This document shows positions 1-15,000 of a DNA stretch of 64,000 bases, piece by piece (position 1 is the first letter of the stretch; each line of letters starts with the position of its first letter). The position numbers and the translations under genes were made by a program. Origin of the DNA: an uncultured Neglectibacter sp. (GTDB lineage: Bacteria; Bacillota; Clostridia; Oscillospirales; Acutalibacteraceae); the NCBI GenBank assembly GCA_946554335.1, contig CAMNSA010000013.1:1-64000 (forward strand). The letters are read 5' to 3'. The notes beneath the pieces were generated by a model that saw only the letters and a list, made by a program, of their open reading frames with translations, made no database searches and was not told the origin of the DNA.

Positions 1-3000
1 TTGTTCCCCACCGTCAGCTTCAACGGCATACTATCCGGATCATTACTATCATACAGCGTGAAGGAGACCTCGGCGTAGTGATAAGCTTCCGGATCCATGG
101 AGAGGCCTTCCTCAGAGAGGTAATCCACACAGGCGGCCAAGCGGACGCGGCCGGAATTCGCGGGGTCAGAGAAGAGTGCGCTTACCAGCTCGTTCTTCTC
201 CTCATCGGTCATTCCGTCTGTGAAGGCGGGAACAAAGTTGCCGCTTTCATCCATCTGCTCCAGGCGCCAGCCGGCAAAGGCGTTGGCATCTGCCGTGTAG
301 CCGGAAAGGGCCTCAGGCGTGATGATGGGAAGCTCTTTCTCACCCTCGCCTACTACCGCGGTGGCCGTGGTGACCTCACCCAGCAGAGCCATAAGGCCCT
401 CTTCAGAGGTAACCGCCCCTGTTGTCAGGTGCAGGTGCTTCACGGGCTTTACCTCTGTGATGGCGGCGCCTCCTGCGGAAGCGCGCTCCGCCACGAAAAA
501 GTAAGCCTTGTAAGAAGCGCCGTCAGGCTGGGAAATAATCGCCTTTCCTGTGCCGTCCGTGATATTCGGGAGTGCGATTTCGAGCTTTTTCACACCCGCT
601 TCGACCTTCTTTTCATTATAGGAATCGCTCCACTGTTTGTCAAGGTATTCCTCGGTAATTTCCTGAGAAGTTCCGTCTACGAACCAGCCCTTGCCGGGTT
701 CAATGACCAGGGTCCTTCCCAGGGAGCTGACTACCGTGATAGAGGACGGGATGACGCCCGCGGCCTTCAGGTCTTCAAAGGTGGCTTCGGGAGCATATTC
801 CAGAGGATTCTGCTCGGTGGAGCCGGGCCCTTCCGTATACGCCGGGTAGTCTCTCGTGTAGGTCTGAGGCTCGCTGTCAAACACCAGATCTCTTCCGGCG
901 GGCCAGGGCTCGCTTTCCATTCCGCCGTCCGCACTCTGGCGGGTGATATAGGCCACGCCGCCCTCGGCGGGAAGATCTTCGGCGAAGTCGCGGGAGTTGT
1001 TGCTCTCGCTGTAGATGAACTCGTCGCCGGAAACCTTCACCTCGTGGAATCTGGTTTCGTTATGGCCCTTGACATACACCCGGATGGTGTCGCCGTTTTG
1101 CAGCTCGCCGCCGGTCTGGAGGATGGTGATGCTGTCGCTGCCCAGCGCCTCGCCGGTGGGAGACCAGTTGACCCGGTTGGTAAGCACTACCTGAAGCGTG
1201 CCGCTTTCGGGAATGGAGGCGCTGCGGTAACCGATCTTACCCACAGCCTCATGGCCCAGGCCGTCATTGACCGCCACTGCCGTGCTCTTCTCCCCGTTCA
1301 TATGGACGGTGACCGTCTTTCCGGCGGGATCGATCGTTGTGCCGTCAGTCGACTGCTTCGTCCAGTTGAGGGCCGTTTCAGCCGGGACGCCTGCCGTGGT
1401 CTCGTCGCCGTACTGATCTACAAACAGGGCGGTGAGAGTCCCTTCCGTCTCGCCGGGCTCCAGAATGACATCCTCCACCTTTAAAAAGGTATAGGTGAGG
1501 CTGTCATTTTCGGTGCGCTCCACAGTGAGCGTGTAGACGCCCTCTTTGCCGGAGATGGTCTTAGCGGTGACGATATACCGGCCCTGCTGAGCCTCGCTTG
1601 AGAGGGTCAGCATACCGTTTCTGCCCTGAGACCGGATTGAGATCCCCTCCGGGTCGCCCTGGACGGACCAAAGCACGCTTTCCGTCATCTCGTTTCCGAA
1701 CTGATCGTAAACCGCGGCCTTAAATTCCGCCGCGACCGTATCCGGTGTGGCTCCGTCCTTCATGGTGGGGACCGCCATCTTTCCATCGGTCACTCCGGAC
1801 ACCGGCGTGACGATAACGGTATCCGCCTCGCTGGGTGTATTCTCCGGCAGAACCTTAAAGCTCTGGGTCATGCTCATGCCCTCCGCCTCGGCGGTGATCT
1901 CGGCCGTTTCCAGACCGCCCAGGGTCAGGATAGAGCTGGTAAATGCCGGGGTGGCAGTGCTGGGCGTGAAGCCTTCGCCGATGGTGTAGGTCGCGTTTGT
2001 CGTTCTGACGACGCTGCCGTTGGAGTCTACCACATAGGCAGTAAACTCTACGGAATCGACAGGAGTGCCGTCGTCCTTCTTCTCCTTTACGGCCTTGGGC
2101 AGGATGATAATCCCCGCCTCGGCCTTGTATTCCTTACCGGTCACGGTGATATTGAGGCTTCCGGTCTTGCCTTCCGCCTGGGCCGTGACTGCTGCCGTTC
2201 CGTTTTCCGCGGTGGGATAGACGGTCACAAGGCCGTTCTGGTCTACCGCCACGCCGGTGAGATAGGGGCTGATGCTCCAGGAAACGAGCTTCCCGGACAT
2301 CACGGCGCCGAACTGATCCTTCACCACGGCGGTAAACTGAGCGGTGATATTGTCTTCCCCGGCGGTAAAGCTGAGGCTCGCGCCGTCTACGCGCTCCACG
2401 GTGACACTGTTTACCTTGGGCGCTTCATCGGACACGGTAACGGTCTTGACTGCGCTCGTCACGCCGTCACAGGAGGCCTGGACGGTGAACTGGGTCGTGC
2501 TGGGATCCAGCACGATGACGCCGTTCTCCGCCACCTGGGTATTTCCGGCCGGAGCCGCCAGCTGCCACTTGACAGCCGCCCCGGTGAGGAGATCGTCATA
2601 CTGGTCGCGGACCTCCGCGTTCAGGCGAGGCGCCGCGGTGGACACCGTATCGGTAGTGACGGTGACGCTTGCCGCGCGGGAAACCTGTCTGGCGGCGGCA
2701 ATTTCCACTTCGCCGGTCCTGGTCACCGTACCCCGAGTGCCGTCAGCCTTGACCGTATAGGTCCCGGCCGGGGCCTTCGCCGGGATGGTGAACATTCCGG
2801 TATTGTCAATGGAGGCGGTGGTCCCGTCCACGCTCCAGGTAAGGCTTTCGAGAGCAGCAGTCATGTCTGTTCCGAACTCGCCTTCGGCGTGAGCGTACAC
2901 CTGCACCTTGCTGTCGCTATCCGGCAGGATGGTCATCGGGCTCTGAGCAGTGAGCGTCAGCTTGCTGAGCTGCTCTTCACTCTGCGCTCTGCCGCTTACG

Positions 3001-6000
3001 GTGATGGTCTCCTGGGTGGTAAGGTCGTCACACTGGGCCTTCAGAACAAAGGTATCGTCCTCATTGGCATCGGTAAGACTCAGCTTGCCGTCAGCGGTGA
3101 GGGTGATTTTCTCGTCGCTGAGCGTGCCGGACGCCTTGCTCCAGGTGATGGTCTTCCCGGCGGGAGCGGCCATCGTATCGCCGTACTGATCTATAAACTC
3201 CGCCTTCATGGGAAGGGCTGTGCTGTCATAGGGCACCGTCAGGGGGCTGATGCGCAGGGAAGCGGCCTTTGAGGGCGCTTTCACCGTTTCAATCAGGACG
3301 AAGTCGGCGGTCTGCGTATCGGTATCCACAGCCTTGACTTTGATATTGGGCATGGCCTGCGCGGAGGGATCCACGGAGAGCACGCCGGTCAGGCTGTTGA
3401 TGGCAACTCCCGCGGGAGCATTCTCCAGGCCCCACAGAAGCTTGCCGGCCTGGGGTGTGAACACCTGTCCCAACTGGTCGCGCACTTCCGCGAGGAAGAT
3501 GACCGTCGTGGTCCCGGAGGCCGGGATCGTGATGGCGTCGTTGGAGCCGTCGGCCCTGGTCACCTTGATGGAGGCGGCATAGGGCTCCTCCTCAGAGGAG
3601 GTCACAGGCAGCACCTTCTGGGTGGACTTGCCGTCCGCCTCATAACGAACGGTAACGGTCTTTTCGCTGCCCGGCGTCACTGTGCCGGTGACAGCATTGA
3701 TCTGAGCGGTTCCGGGATTCACAAGACTCCAGGTGTACTCCCAGGGCTCGTAATCGGAAAGCTCTTGATGGTACTGGTTATAGAACACCGGCGTCAGCGT
3801 GGTGGAAACCCCGCTTGCGACAGCGGACTCCAGAATGGAGACGCCACCCAGGTTCTTGGCCCCTTCTTCCTGACACATCAGCGTCAGGGAGGCGGAACCG
3901 CCGATATTCTTGTCGTAATCCTTAAAGCTGACAGTCGCCGTCTTTTCCTCGGCCTGAGAGGTCACAGTCACGAGGCCGGACGCGTCTACCGACACGCCCT
4001 GAGACACGCCGGACACGGTCCACACGCCGCTTGCGGGCAGCGCCATCGCCTGGTTATACTGATCCTTGGCCTGGGCGGTGAACTGTACGGTCACATCGTC
4101 CGCACCCGGCAGGGGGATCTGGGCTGTGCTGTCCTTCTCCACCGTGATGGACGCGAGGCGAGGCTCTTCCTCTCCCCTTGTGATCGTCACGGTCTTGGTA
4201 TAGGTCTCCACGGGATCCGTGGGAAGCGTTACCGTAACCGTAAAGGACAGAGACTGGGCTTCGGGAGCGATGCCGGTCACCTTGCCGTTCGAGTAGGTGG
4301 GAGCAGCTGTGCCCTCGGGCAGCACCGTCACCTGTCCAATGGAGATGGAGGCGCCCTCAGGCAGCTCTTTCTCCTCCAGATACTGGTCTACTCCCTTGAC
4401 CTCCAGATCGAATTCCGTGGCGTTCGGCGCAAACTGCTCGGGCTTCACAACGATGTCCGTAAGCTTGCTTTCCTCTCTGACCACGGAGAACTCCATGGTT
4501 CCAAAGATGCCCGTGCCCTCGTCCAGAGCGGTGATGGTCACCGTCTCGGCTGCCCCGGCGTTCTTTGCCACCGTGACAAGGCCCGTGCTCTCGTCCACCG
4601 TCACGCCCTCAGGCGCTCCCGTAAGGAACCACTTGATAGCAGGCGTGTCAATGTTCTTCGTCTGGGCGGTAAACTGTCTCGTCTCCGCCTCATCTCCCAC
4701 AGGCACGGGGATCACAGCGCTCTGACCCGCCTGCAGGGATACGGCCACACTCTTCTCCAGGCTGGGCTTTGCGTCCTCAGCCTTGAAGATCTCAGAGGCT
4801 TCCTTCCCACCGGCCTGGACCGTCACATGGACCTCCACCGCGTCGTGGAAAATCAGGTCGTCGTTCTCGTCGATTTCACTGGACACAGGCGCAGCCGCGC
4901 TGCCCAGCTGTTCCTCGGTAATGGTAAACACGGGAACCACGCCGTCAGGCTTCTCCATCTCGGTGGAGTACTGATCATAATAGGTCACCTTCAGGGGGAT
5001 CACGCCTTCGTCAGCGTCTCCGGCCGTCAGGGTGATATGATCCAGCACAGAGGCCGCTCTCATCAGAGTGACCGCAGTCTCTCCGGAGATGCCGCCAACT
5101 GTCTCTGCGATCACCTTCATGTCCTTCTGGGCCTGGGCCTTGTTGGAAACCGTCAGCACGCCGCTTTGAGCGTCTATTCTGGTTCCTGGCACCGCGGGAG
5201 AGGTGGAGAAGGAAACCGCCGCTTCCATTTCATTGCCGTCCTGATCGTAAACCACAGCCTCGAAAGGATGCAGCTCTGACCCGGTGAAGGGGATCAGGAT
5301 GGGGCCTTCTCCGGCAGTGCGCAGCACCGCCACCTCACTGGCGATCTGAGACTCGGACTCGCCTCTCAGAATCTGCTTACTCACCGTGAGTCCGCCCGCT
5401 TCTATCTGCACTTCCACACCGGCCACATCGTTGGGCACGGTAATCTCGCCCTTGGCACTGTCCGTAAACTGAGCGGTCAGAGGATCTGCCACCCAGTTTT
5501 CTCCGTCAGTGGTCTGTCTGAGCAGTGTCCACTGAGCGTCCTCGGGGGCGGTCATCAGGTTATCAAACTGGTCGAAGTACTTGACGCCCAGCGTCACGCG
5601 ATCTTCTCTCTCTCCAGCCTTGGGAAGCGCGGAGGAAACGATCTCGACCTTGGAGAGCTTCAAAGTCTCCGGAGTGATCGTGACCTCTTTCTCGCCATCC
5701 AGCACCTGGTCCAGTCCAAGAGACAGCGTGGCCTTCGCCTTGAAGGAGGGTTCCCTGGTCCCGGCGGGGACGGTCAGTCTCGCCTGAGACAGGTATCCGC
5801 TTCCGCTTTCGGCCGGCGCCGCTGTGAAGCTGTCGTCTCCGAAGGGTGCGAAGGACCAAACCACCGCTCCTCCGGCAGCCGGGAAAGGCTCGCCGTACTG
5901 ATCCTTCACCGCCACAGAATAGGTGGCAAAGGCAGCAGCCGTGCTGCTTGCGTTAACGCTGTCAGGTCCGGTGATCTCCAGATAATCCGCCTTGGGAGCC

Positions 6001-9000
6001 TGGGTTCCTACCTGCACGGTCTTTTCTGTGCTCAGCACCCTTGTACTGCCCTGAGCAGTGTACTGGGCGGAGATGTTGATCTCCTTGGCGTCTCCGGAGT
6101 GGAGCACCTCAAGGCTCTCCTCGTCCATAAAGGGCGTCGTACCGCCTTCAACGCGCATCACATAGCTCTCAACCGCCCAAATGACCTCGCCATCCGGCAG
6201 CTCCATCTTCTGCCCGTACTGGTCAACGCCGGTCAGCCGCAAAGTGGTCTCGGCGTTAGGCGCCACCGTATCGTTTACGACCTCAATGCCGCGAAGCTGA
6301 GCAGGGCTGCGTTCCAGAGTAAGCGTCTTTCCGTCTGTCTTGCCGCTTTCCTTTTCCGTAGCGTAAACGGTAATAGCGCCGCTGTCCGCCGCCTCGGTCA
6401 CTGTGACGATACCATTTGTCTTATCCAGAGAAACGCCGGTGGTATCACCTTCCATTCTCCAGGATACCGTCTTGTCTGTCATAATATTTTCAAACTGATC
6501 GAAGACCTGAGCCTGATAGACTGCCGTCTGATCTCCCTCAGAAGCCAGCGGGATCTGAATGGTATTCTGCTCGCTGTCCACACGGGTCACTTCAACCCGC
6601 TTGACCCTCTGAGGCTCCGCCGTGACCTCCAGCTCCTTCTGGTCGAACACCGTCCCGCAGCTGACGCTTACCGTCACCTGTTTGGCAGTTCCCGGCACCA
6701 GAATTCCGCTTGCGGTCATATAGGCTCCGGAGCCTTCCGGATCCTGAGAGACCAGCGTCCACTGAGCGTTTGCGGGGGCGGGGATCTTCTGCTCGTACTG
6801 ATCCGTAAAGACTGCGGAAAGCTGTGTGGAAGTTCCCTGAGGAACCTTCTCGCTGGTGATCTCAATAGAGGCAACCTCACTGAGCTCTTTTGTAAAGTAC
6901 ACGCTCTCCGTGTCGCTCATGGACAGGCCGGAACGGGTGACAGAGGCCGTGGCCCCTACCGTGTCCTCCTGCGCGCTTCTGGAAGCGGAGATCACGCCCT
7001 CGGAAATACTGTAGCCCTGAGTCTCTGTCCGGTCGATGGACCAGCCAAAGCTCTCGTCAGCATCCAAAGCGATCTCCTGGCGGTACTGGTCAAGACCCAC
7101 CGCCTTGAACTTCGCTTCGCTCTTCTCCTCTCCGGCCTTGGGCAGGTACACCTGCTCGGCGCTGAGACGGAGCACATCTACATAGGTCAGCTTGCTCTCG
7201 TGATCCGGGCTCTCCTTGTCGATCACTTCCAGATCCGCCGTCGCGGTGATGCCGCCGTAGGCCAGCTCCACGGAAACCGCCGTAGCGTTTTCCGAGAGGG
7301 TCAGCCGCCCGTCGGTAGTCACCTGGGCGTCGTCCGCAGCGGGCGACGCGCTCACAACAGACCAGATCGCGTTATCGGGAGCAGACAGAGGACTTCCATA
7401 CTGATCCAGATACTCCGCGGTGAGCTGTATGGTTCCGCCCTGCGGGGCTTTTTCTGTCAGGATATGAATCTCTTTCAAATAGCTGACCGCATACTCCAGC
7501 GAAAGCTCCAGGATCCCGAACACGCCGGTACCGGCTTCCGCGGCCTTGACGCGCACTGTTCCGGCCGCCGCATTGGCCCCCACTGTCACAAGCCCCTGCT
7601 GGGAAACGGAAACTCCCGCAGGCGAACCCTCCAAAGTCCAGACAAGGGTGGTATCCTTTGTGATATCTCTTGCGTACTGATCGTAAACCACAGCCTCCAG
7701 CACCACAGTTTCCGTGCCGCGGGTGGGGATCTTCACAGAGCTGTTCACATCGGGGATCCGCTTGATGGAGATGGTCTCAGGCCTGGATTCTCCGGCGGCG
7801 CTTCCCGTGATGCGCACGATGGTGGAAAACTCCTTGCCCTGTGCTGTCACAGTCGCCTTTACATCCGCGTAGCCGCTGCCGTTGAGATTCAGCGTACCGG
7901 TGCCTTCCTGGAAGAAGGGCGCGGGATCCGCCGGCCCCTCCACGCTCCAGGTGACCTGGGCGTCAGCGGGGGCATCCATCTCTTTTGCGTACTGGTCATA
8001 GTAGACAACGGACAGGTCTCCCGTGCCGCTCTCCACAGCGCGGGGCGTAACGCCGATCGTGGTCAGAACTCTCTGTCCCACCGTGACCTTAACTGCAGCC
8101 TCACCCTTCAAATAGGTTCCGGCCTGGGTCAGGGAAACCTTGACCTCTTCCACGCTCTGTGCGCCGGGCGCCACCTTCAGCACTGCAGTGTCTCCGCTCT
8201 CTTCCAGAGTGAAGCCGCTTCCCGCACCGGACATGGCCCAGTAGCTATTGGTAATTGTCGTCTTTTCTCCATACTGATCCAGACCCTCGGCGGTGAAGTT
8301 CACCTGAGCGTCGCTCTCGCCTTCTCCGGGAATCTCTACAGAATTCTGATCAGCCGTCACTGTCAGGGAGTGGAGCTTGGGCGCGTCGCCTCTGAGCAGT
8401 GTCTTTTCCACGATATATCCGCCGAGAGACACTTCCAGGACGACCTTCTCCGTCTGGCTCTGATAGCTGAGAACGCCATCCGACACCGTCACGGAACCGT
8501 CTGTGGGCTCCAGCACTGTAAACATCGGATTGCCCAGACCGGAAACGGCCTCACCGTACTGGTCGATGGGCGTAACCTTCAGGGTCATGCTGGTCTTCTC
8601 GGGATTGAGCGCCGTGGGACTTAACAGAATCCCGGAGAGTCTGGGCATATCGTGCACCAGCTTCAGCTGGGCCTCTCCGCTCTTCACTGTGGCGGTATCG
8701 TACACCACTACCTGGTAATCGCCCGCCTTGGCGCTGCTCTCGATGGACACCACGCCGTTCTGGTTGGCCGCAATGCCTACAGGGCTTCCCTTTACGCTCC
8801 ACAGAGGAGTGATGGGATAAGTAAATCCATATTGGTCGTAGCCTTCCGCGGTAAAGTTCGCCACGGTGCTGCTGACAGAGGGGATCACCACCGCGGCGGT
8901 TCCACCCTCCTGCCGGACCTCAATGCGGTCCAGAGCGCTTTCGCCCAGATCCTTTACCGTCACCATGCCGAAGCCGGTCTTTCCGGCGGCTGTGATCTTG

Positions 9001-12000
9001 ATCTGGAGCTGCGTATCCTCCGCCACACTCTCGGACACCCACAAAACGCCGCTTTCAGAGCAGGTAGCCAAGTCGCCCACCTCAACAGGGGCGGAGTTGA
9101 TAACCCACTTGGACTCGCCTGTGAAGCTCATCGCCTGACCGTACTGGTCATAGTACTGAGCAGTCAGCTGATGGGTGGAGCCGGGAGCTACCGTGACATC
9201 TCCCAAAGCGATCTCGGAGAGCACGCTTTCCTGGCGGCGGGTGGCAAAGGCCGTTTCGCCGTAGATATTTTCCTCTCCCGTGATAGAAGCGCGGACCTTG
9301 ATCACATTCTGTACAGGGGCCTTGCTGGTAACGGTAACGCGTCCGGCGTTATCCACCGTAATGCCGCCCGCCTCATCCAGGACATCCTCGATGCTCCAGG
9401 TGCAGGCTGCGCCCTCGTACATAGATCCGTACTGGTCGTATACAACAGCGTTGAAATCTACAAAGGTACTCTGGCCGCTGGCGGGAATATCCACCACAGC
9501 GAGGCCTGAGGTTCTTTCCACCTCTACCCTTGCGGGCCGCTTCTCGCCCAGATTCCGCACATTGAGGACTGTGCGTCCGGAGAGCATACTGCCCTCCTCC
9601 GTAGCGATGACCTCTACAGAATCCAAAGTGTTCCCGTAGGTGAGCACGCCCGTCTGAGGATCAATGGAGGCCGAAGCACTAGTGGGGTGGACCTCGCCCA
9701 GAGACCAGGTAAAGGAGTAGCCCTCCATTTCCTGATTGTATTGATCCAGCGCCACCGCAGTCATCTGCTCCGTAGCCGTGCTGTCCGTGGTGGGCAAAGC
9801 TGTATTCCGGATGGCAATGGAGGAAAGCTTGCTGGCCTCTCTGCGCACCGTAAGGGATTCGGAGCCGGATGCGCCCGTCTCCTCTACTGCGGCCGTCACC
9901 CGAATATTCAGGGCAGTCTCCGCGCCGGGCAGGACTGTGACCTTGCCGTCCCGGTCGATGGAGACGCCGGCTCCCGCTCCGTTCAAGGACCAGAAGAACT
10001 CAGGCTGTTCCTCCATCAATGCGCCGAACTGGTTATATGCCTGCGCGGTAAAGGTGGCGTAAACCGGGATTTCAGAACCGGTCTGAGGAACGATCAGGTC
10101 CTCGGCCGCTCCCACGCGGCTGACCTCTACCTTCGCCACATAGGGGTCGCTCTCCACTGTCAGCTTCTTTCTGGGAGACTGGAGCCCTCCGTCCTCCACG
10201 GACACCGTCACAGAGGTGGTCGTCCTTCTCAGGCTCAAAGTCCCGCTTGCCGGGTCAATGACAGAGAGATCTCCTTCGGGCTCTGACTCATGCAGCGTCC
10301 ACTTGGGCTTGCCAATGGTATAGCGCATGGGAGAGCGGTACTGGTCGATATATTTGACGGTCAGAACGGGATACCGGTCGCCCTTGGGCAAGGCATCCTG
10401 CTCCACCTCAATGGCTGTCAGACGGGAGGCGGTGCGCTGGGTGCGGAAATAGGCCTCGCCGAAGGCGCCTGTTTTGGCGTCGGTGGCTGTCACACGAACC
10501 CTGTCATAGGCCTGCGCGCTGGACACCACCGTAACGATGCCGTCTTCTACGGTAATGCCGGGATAATCGCCGTCCACCTTCCAGACCAGCTGGGCGTCCT
10601 CGCCGCTTACTTCTCTTCCGTACTGATCCAGGAAGGTCACGCCAAAGCTGAACAGGAATTCCTTCTCCACGCCGTCGATGGGCTCGGGCACATGCACCGT
10701 GTCGCCCTCCGGCGTCTTCTGCAGCTTCAGGGAGGTGAGAACACCTTCCACGCTTCCGCCGAAGAACACCTGCTCAGAGGCTGTGTCACTGCCCTGGGTG
10801 ATGGTGATCCTGGCGTTCTGAACCGGGTTCTCAGAACCGGGGCCATAGCCCTCGTTTACGGTGAGCGTACCCGTGCCAGGTTCCGCTGCCGCCGTCACAG
10901 CGACAGAGTTCATAGGCGCCGCCTGGGCAATGCTCCAGGTGCAGGAGGCGGGAACCTCTCCCTCCAGGATCTCTCCGTACTGGTCGCGGTAGACCGCGTG
11001 GATCTCCTGGCTGATGGGAGGCAGGGTCTCCCCCGCTTCTCTTAGGGAGAGATAAGTCTTCTTGGAAAGCTCACGGCGGGTCGTGAACTCAGCCTGGGCC
11101 TCGATCTCCGGAGCGTTCTTCGCCTGTACGCACAGGATGATCCCGCTGCGGGCTGGAGCCTCGCTGGTCACCGTCACCTCACCGGTGGAGGCATTGACCG
11201 AAACGCCGTCCACAATGGACTTCAGGCTCCAGACATACTCCACGCCGGTATCCGCGAACTCGTTCTTATACTGATCCAAAGCCTTCACGGAAAGCTGATA
11301 GGTGCTGCTTCCGTCTATATAGCTGCCCCCATTCTTCACCTTGCCGGGCACATCCAACTGCCGGTCACCCACGATCTCCAGAGAATCCAGCCTGGGCTCA
11401 GAGCCCCGTTTCAGGGAGGTGATGTCGGAAGACACGCTGCCGATGGTCACACGCACCCACACCTCATCCGTCGTCTTCGCGGGCAGCAGCCATCCGGTGG
11501 AGCTGTTGAGAGTCGCGCCGGAATGTGGGATCTCCTCGTCGATCAGATCCCACACAGCCCCTGCGGGTGTGGGCATTACAGAATTGTACTGGTCATAGCA
11601 CACCGCCTTGAGCTGCGTGCCCTGATCCTCTACAGGAGAGAATTCAAACTGGGCGGGCTCAATGACGATCTTCTGCAATACGGAAGTGTCGCGCACGGTA
11701 TTCATGGTGGCAAGTCCGGCCTTTCCGGTAGCCTGATGCATGGCCATCACACGGATGTCATTGACTGCCGGGGCCTCAGAGGTCACTACCACCACGCCGT
11801 TTTGATCGATCTCCAGACCCGCGTAATGGTCGGGCATCTGCCAAAGCAGCGGCGTGCCCGTCATCACGGTGCCATACTGGCTGCGCACCTGGGCGGAGAA
11901 GATCGCGGTGGCCCTGCCGGAGCCGGAGGGCACCAGAACATCCTCTGCCTCGCCGGTACGGCGCACAATTACTTCTTTCACCTCAGCGGGATCGCCGCTC

Positions 12001-15000
12001 AGGACCAGCTCGGCCGTGTCTGTCTTGGCCTCGGAAACGCCTTCCTGGACCGGGACCTCCAGCTGCACGGTGATTTTTCCGTCCACCTGGGCCCCATCCG
12101 TCAGGGTCAGGACGCCCTTGGCGGCATGGATGGTTCCCATCTCGCTGCCGGAAACCACGCTCCAGTTAATCGTTCCGGGCGCGGTCATTTCCTGACCGTA
12201 CTGATCCAGATATTTGGCGGGAAGAGTGATCCCGGTATCGCCGGTCTCCATGGGGATCCGATAGACCCCTTCGCTGTCCGGCGTCAGGTCGATCTTCACC
12301 TGCTGAAGCGTGCTCTGCTCTCTCTGGGTATCGAAGGAGGCGGAGGCTTCCGCTACTCTGCTCTGACTGTCAGCAGCCTTCACCGTGACCGTAGTGGCCG
12401 GTGCGGCGTTGGTCACTGTGATCTGCGCGGTATTGTCTCCCAGGGAAACCAGGGAAACACCGGGCACGCTCTGGGCCAGCGCATAGCGGAAGGAAACGCT
12501 CTCGCCCTCCATGTCCCTTCCGTACTGATCCAGGGGCTTGGCGGAGGCGATAACCGTCTTGCTCTCCTCGTTCTGAGGCACCTGTACTGTCTCCCTCTCG
12601 TCAGGCAGAGTGAGGGTAAGTCCGATGGAGGAGAATACCGGAGCTTCACCGAGGCTCAGGATCTTTGTGGCCTCTGCCGCTGCCTCTTCGCCCTTCAGGA
12701 CCTGCACCTTTACCGTGATTGTCTGGGCGTTTTCCACCGTCAGAACACCGTCTTCGGTGACGGAAGGGGCTGTCCCTGTCTCAGGAGTATAGCTCTCTAC
12801 CGTCCAGCTCAGCTTCTGGTCTGAAGCAAGCTCGATGGGATCGCCGTTCTGATCTTCATATTCTGCCGTCAGCTGCAGTTCTCCCGTGGGAGGCAGCTCG
12901 TCGTTTGTGATCTTTACCGTCTTGAGGTAAGGCGCCTCAGGAGGCAGCTCGTTGCGCTCGATCTCAAAGGAGGCCGTAGCGGAAAGGCCAGTGGTGCGTC
13001 CTACCGCCTTCACGGTAACAGTGCCGTTCTGGGCCTGGGTGGTGATCTGCACCATGCCGCTTTCGCTGATGGTAACGCCTTCCGGCGTGCCCCTCTCCAA
13101 GCTCCAGATATAGTCCTCGTTGAGCTGCTTTACATTGTACTGGTTATAGGTGACCGCCTTCATACCCACGCTCTTAGGCTCTTTTGTGGGCACCTTTACG
13201 ATATCGGAGGCGTCGTCGCTTCTGGTGACAAGGATATGGTGCGGCTCAGCGTCGTCTCCGGCTGTGATCTCCGAAGAAGTCGTGAGCGTTTTTTCCTCAG
13301 ACTGTCCCTCCGGCGTGTAAACGACAGCAGCCGTCACTGTCACGCTTTCCGCGCCGTTAAAGTTGAGATAGCCTTCCGAGTTCACCGTCGCGGAAGATCC
13401 TTCAGGCACGCTCCAGGTCACCTTTGCTCCATAGGGAGCAGTGGTAACGCGGTCATACTGATCCTTATAGGTAAGGGTCAGCTGCCCGCCTCCCTGTCCC
13501 TTGGGGAAGCCGGTCTCGTTGATGGACACAGAGGAGGCCCTGGACGCTTCATAGATGGTCTGCGCCAGCAGCGTCTTCTCAATGGTCCCGCTCTTGGCGG
13601 AGATCACAATAGCCGCACCCTCAGGAGAATCCTTGGGCACAGTGAGCTTGCCCCTCTGACCCCCCGCGGATTCGATTCCCGCCGTGGGGATATAGCGGCT
13701 GTCCACCGACCAGGTGACGGTGAAGGGGTCCTTCCAGACACGGTCATACTGGTCATAGCCGGTAGCGGTATAGTATTTTACAGTCTGGTCGATATCCGGG
13801 TTAATGAGAACGCCGCTGTTGCCCAGCACCTCGATCTCCGTATCGCCGGAGATCTCCAGGTAGGTAAGCTCAGCCTTCCCGGACTTGTCAATGCGCTGCG
13901 GCTCAGACTCCACGCCGTCCACAGACATCTTCACGACCACATAGTCGGCCTCGCCGATGGTGAGCTTGCCGTCCTTGGTGAGAACAGCGCTCTCGTCTCC
14001 CGCCTCCTCAAGCTCCCAGCGGGGTTCCTGCTGGGGAACATACTCAAAGGCGCTTCCATACTGGTCGATGGCCTCATAGCGCAGCTGATACTCAGAACTG
14101 AGCTCCGGCACCTGAGTGTCGGTGATCTGCACTTTTTTCAGCAGGGAAGCCTCCCGGCTCAGATTGACAATATCGTAATCCGTCATGCCGGTGGTATTTT
14201 CTGTCACCGTGACCCGGATCGATGTGCTGTCGGGAGCTCTGCTGTCCACCGTCAGAACACCGGCGCGGTTCAGGGTGACGCCCTCTACCTCTTCGGGCTC
14301 CATCTGCCAGTTGACCTCTCTTCTGAGAAGGTCTCCGTACTGATTGGTGATCTTTACCTGATAGGCAACGCTGACATACTGCAGCTCGCCGTCTGAAGAG
14401 GGGACGGGAACCATGACAGGATCCTCGCCTCTGACCCGCTCCAGCTCGATCTTATAGGGCCGCTCCTCCTCACCGAAGGTGATGGCATGGTTCTGGATCG
14501 TAAGCGGGCTGGACCCTGCTTCCACAGGCTGATAGGTGAGGTTGACAAAAGCCTTTTCCTGCTGTCCGGAAAGGCGCAGCCGGCCCCGATTCTTATTTGA
14601 AAACTCTGCGGGGATGTCCACAGAATTATCAGGCACGCTGCTCTGAAGCGACCAGGCATAGCTTCCGCCGCCGGGCTCGCTCATCTGCTCCTGATACTGG
14701 TTGTAGAACACCGGCGTCAGGTCCATGGTGCCCTGGATCTGTCTCATATACTTTTCCTGGATCCCGATGGAGCTGGGAACGGAGGGATAGTGCACAAGAC
14801 TTACATACCGGGACGCACTCAAGGTCTTTTCCGCACGGCCGGAAACCGAATCCGCAGGCACTCTCAGAGTGACGTTGACCTTGATATTGTCCTTTGCCGC
14901 CGTACCGGGATCCACCGTGATGCCGTTGGTCTTGCCATTGGCGCTGTAATTCTCCAGGCGCAGTCCGGCGATACCGTTGGAAATGCTCCAGTTGTAGTTG

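Noticed and set aside
6099-8624. Long plus-strand open frames (here 841 codons; another of 872 codons at 38395-41013) opposite the giant genes
   Set aside because: They are antisense to well-supported coding sequence, have His/Arg/Leu-rich low-complexity composition typical of the reverse frame of GC-rich genes, and show no recognisable domain or consistent RBS.
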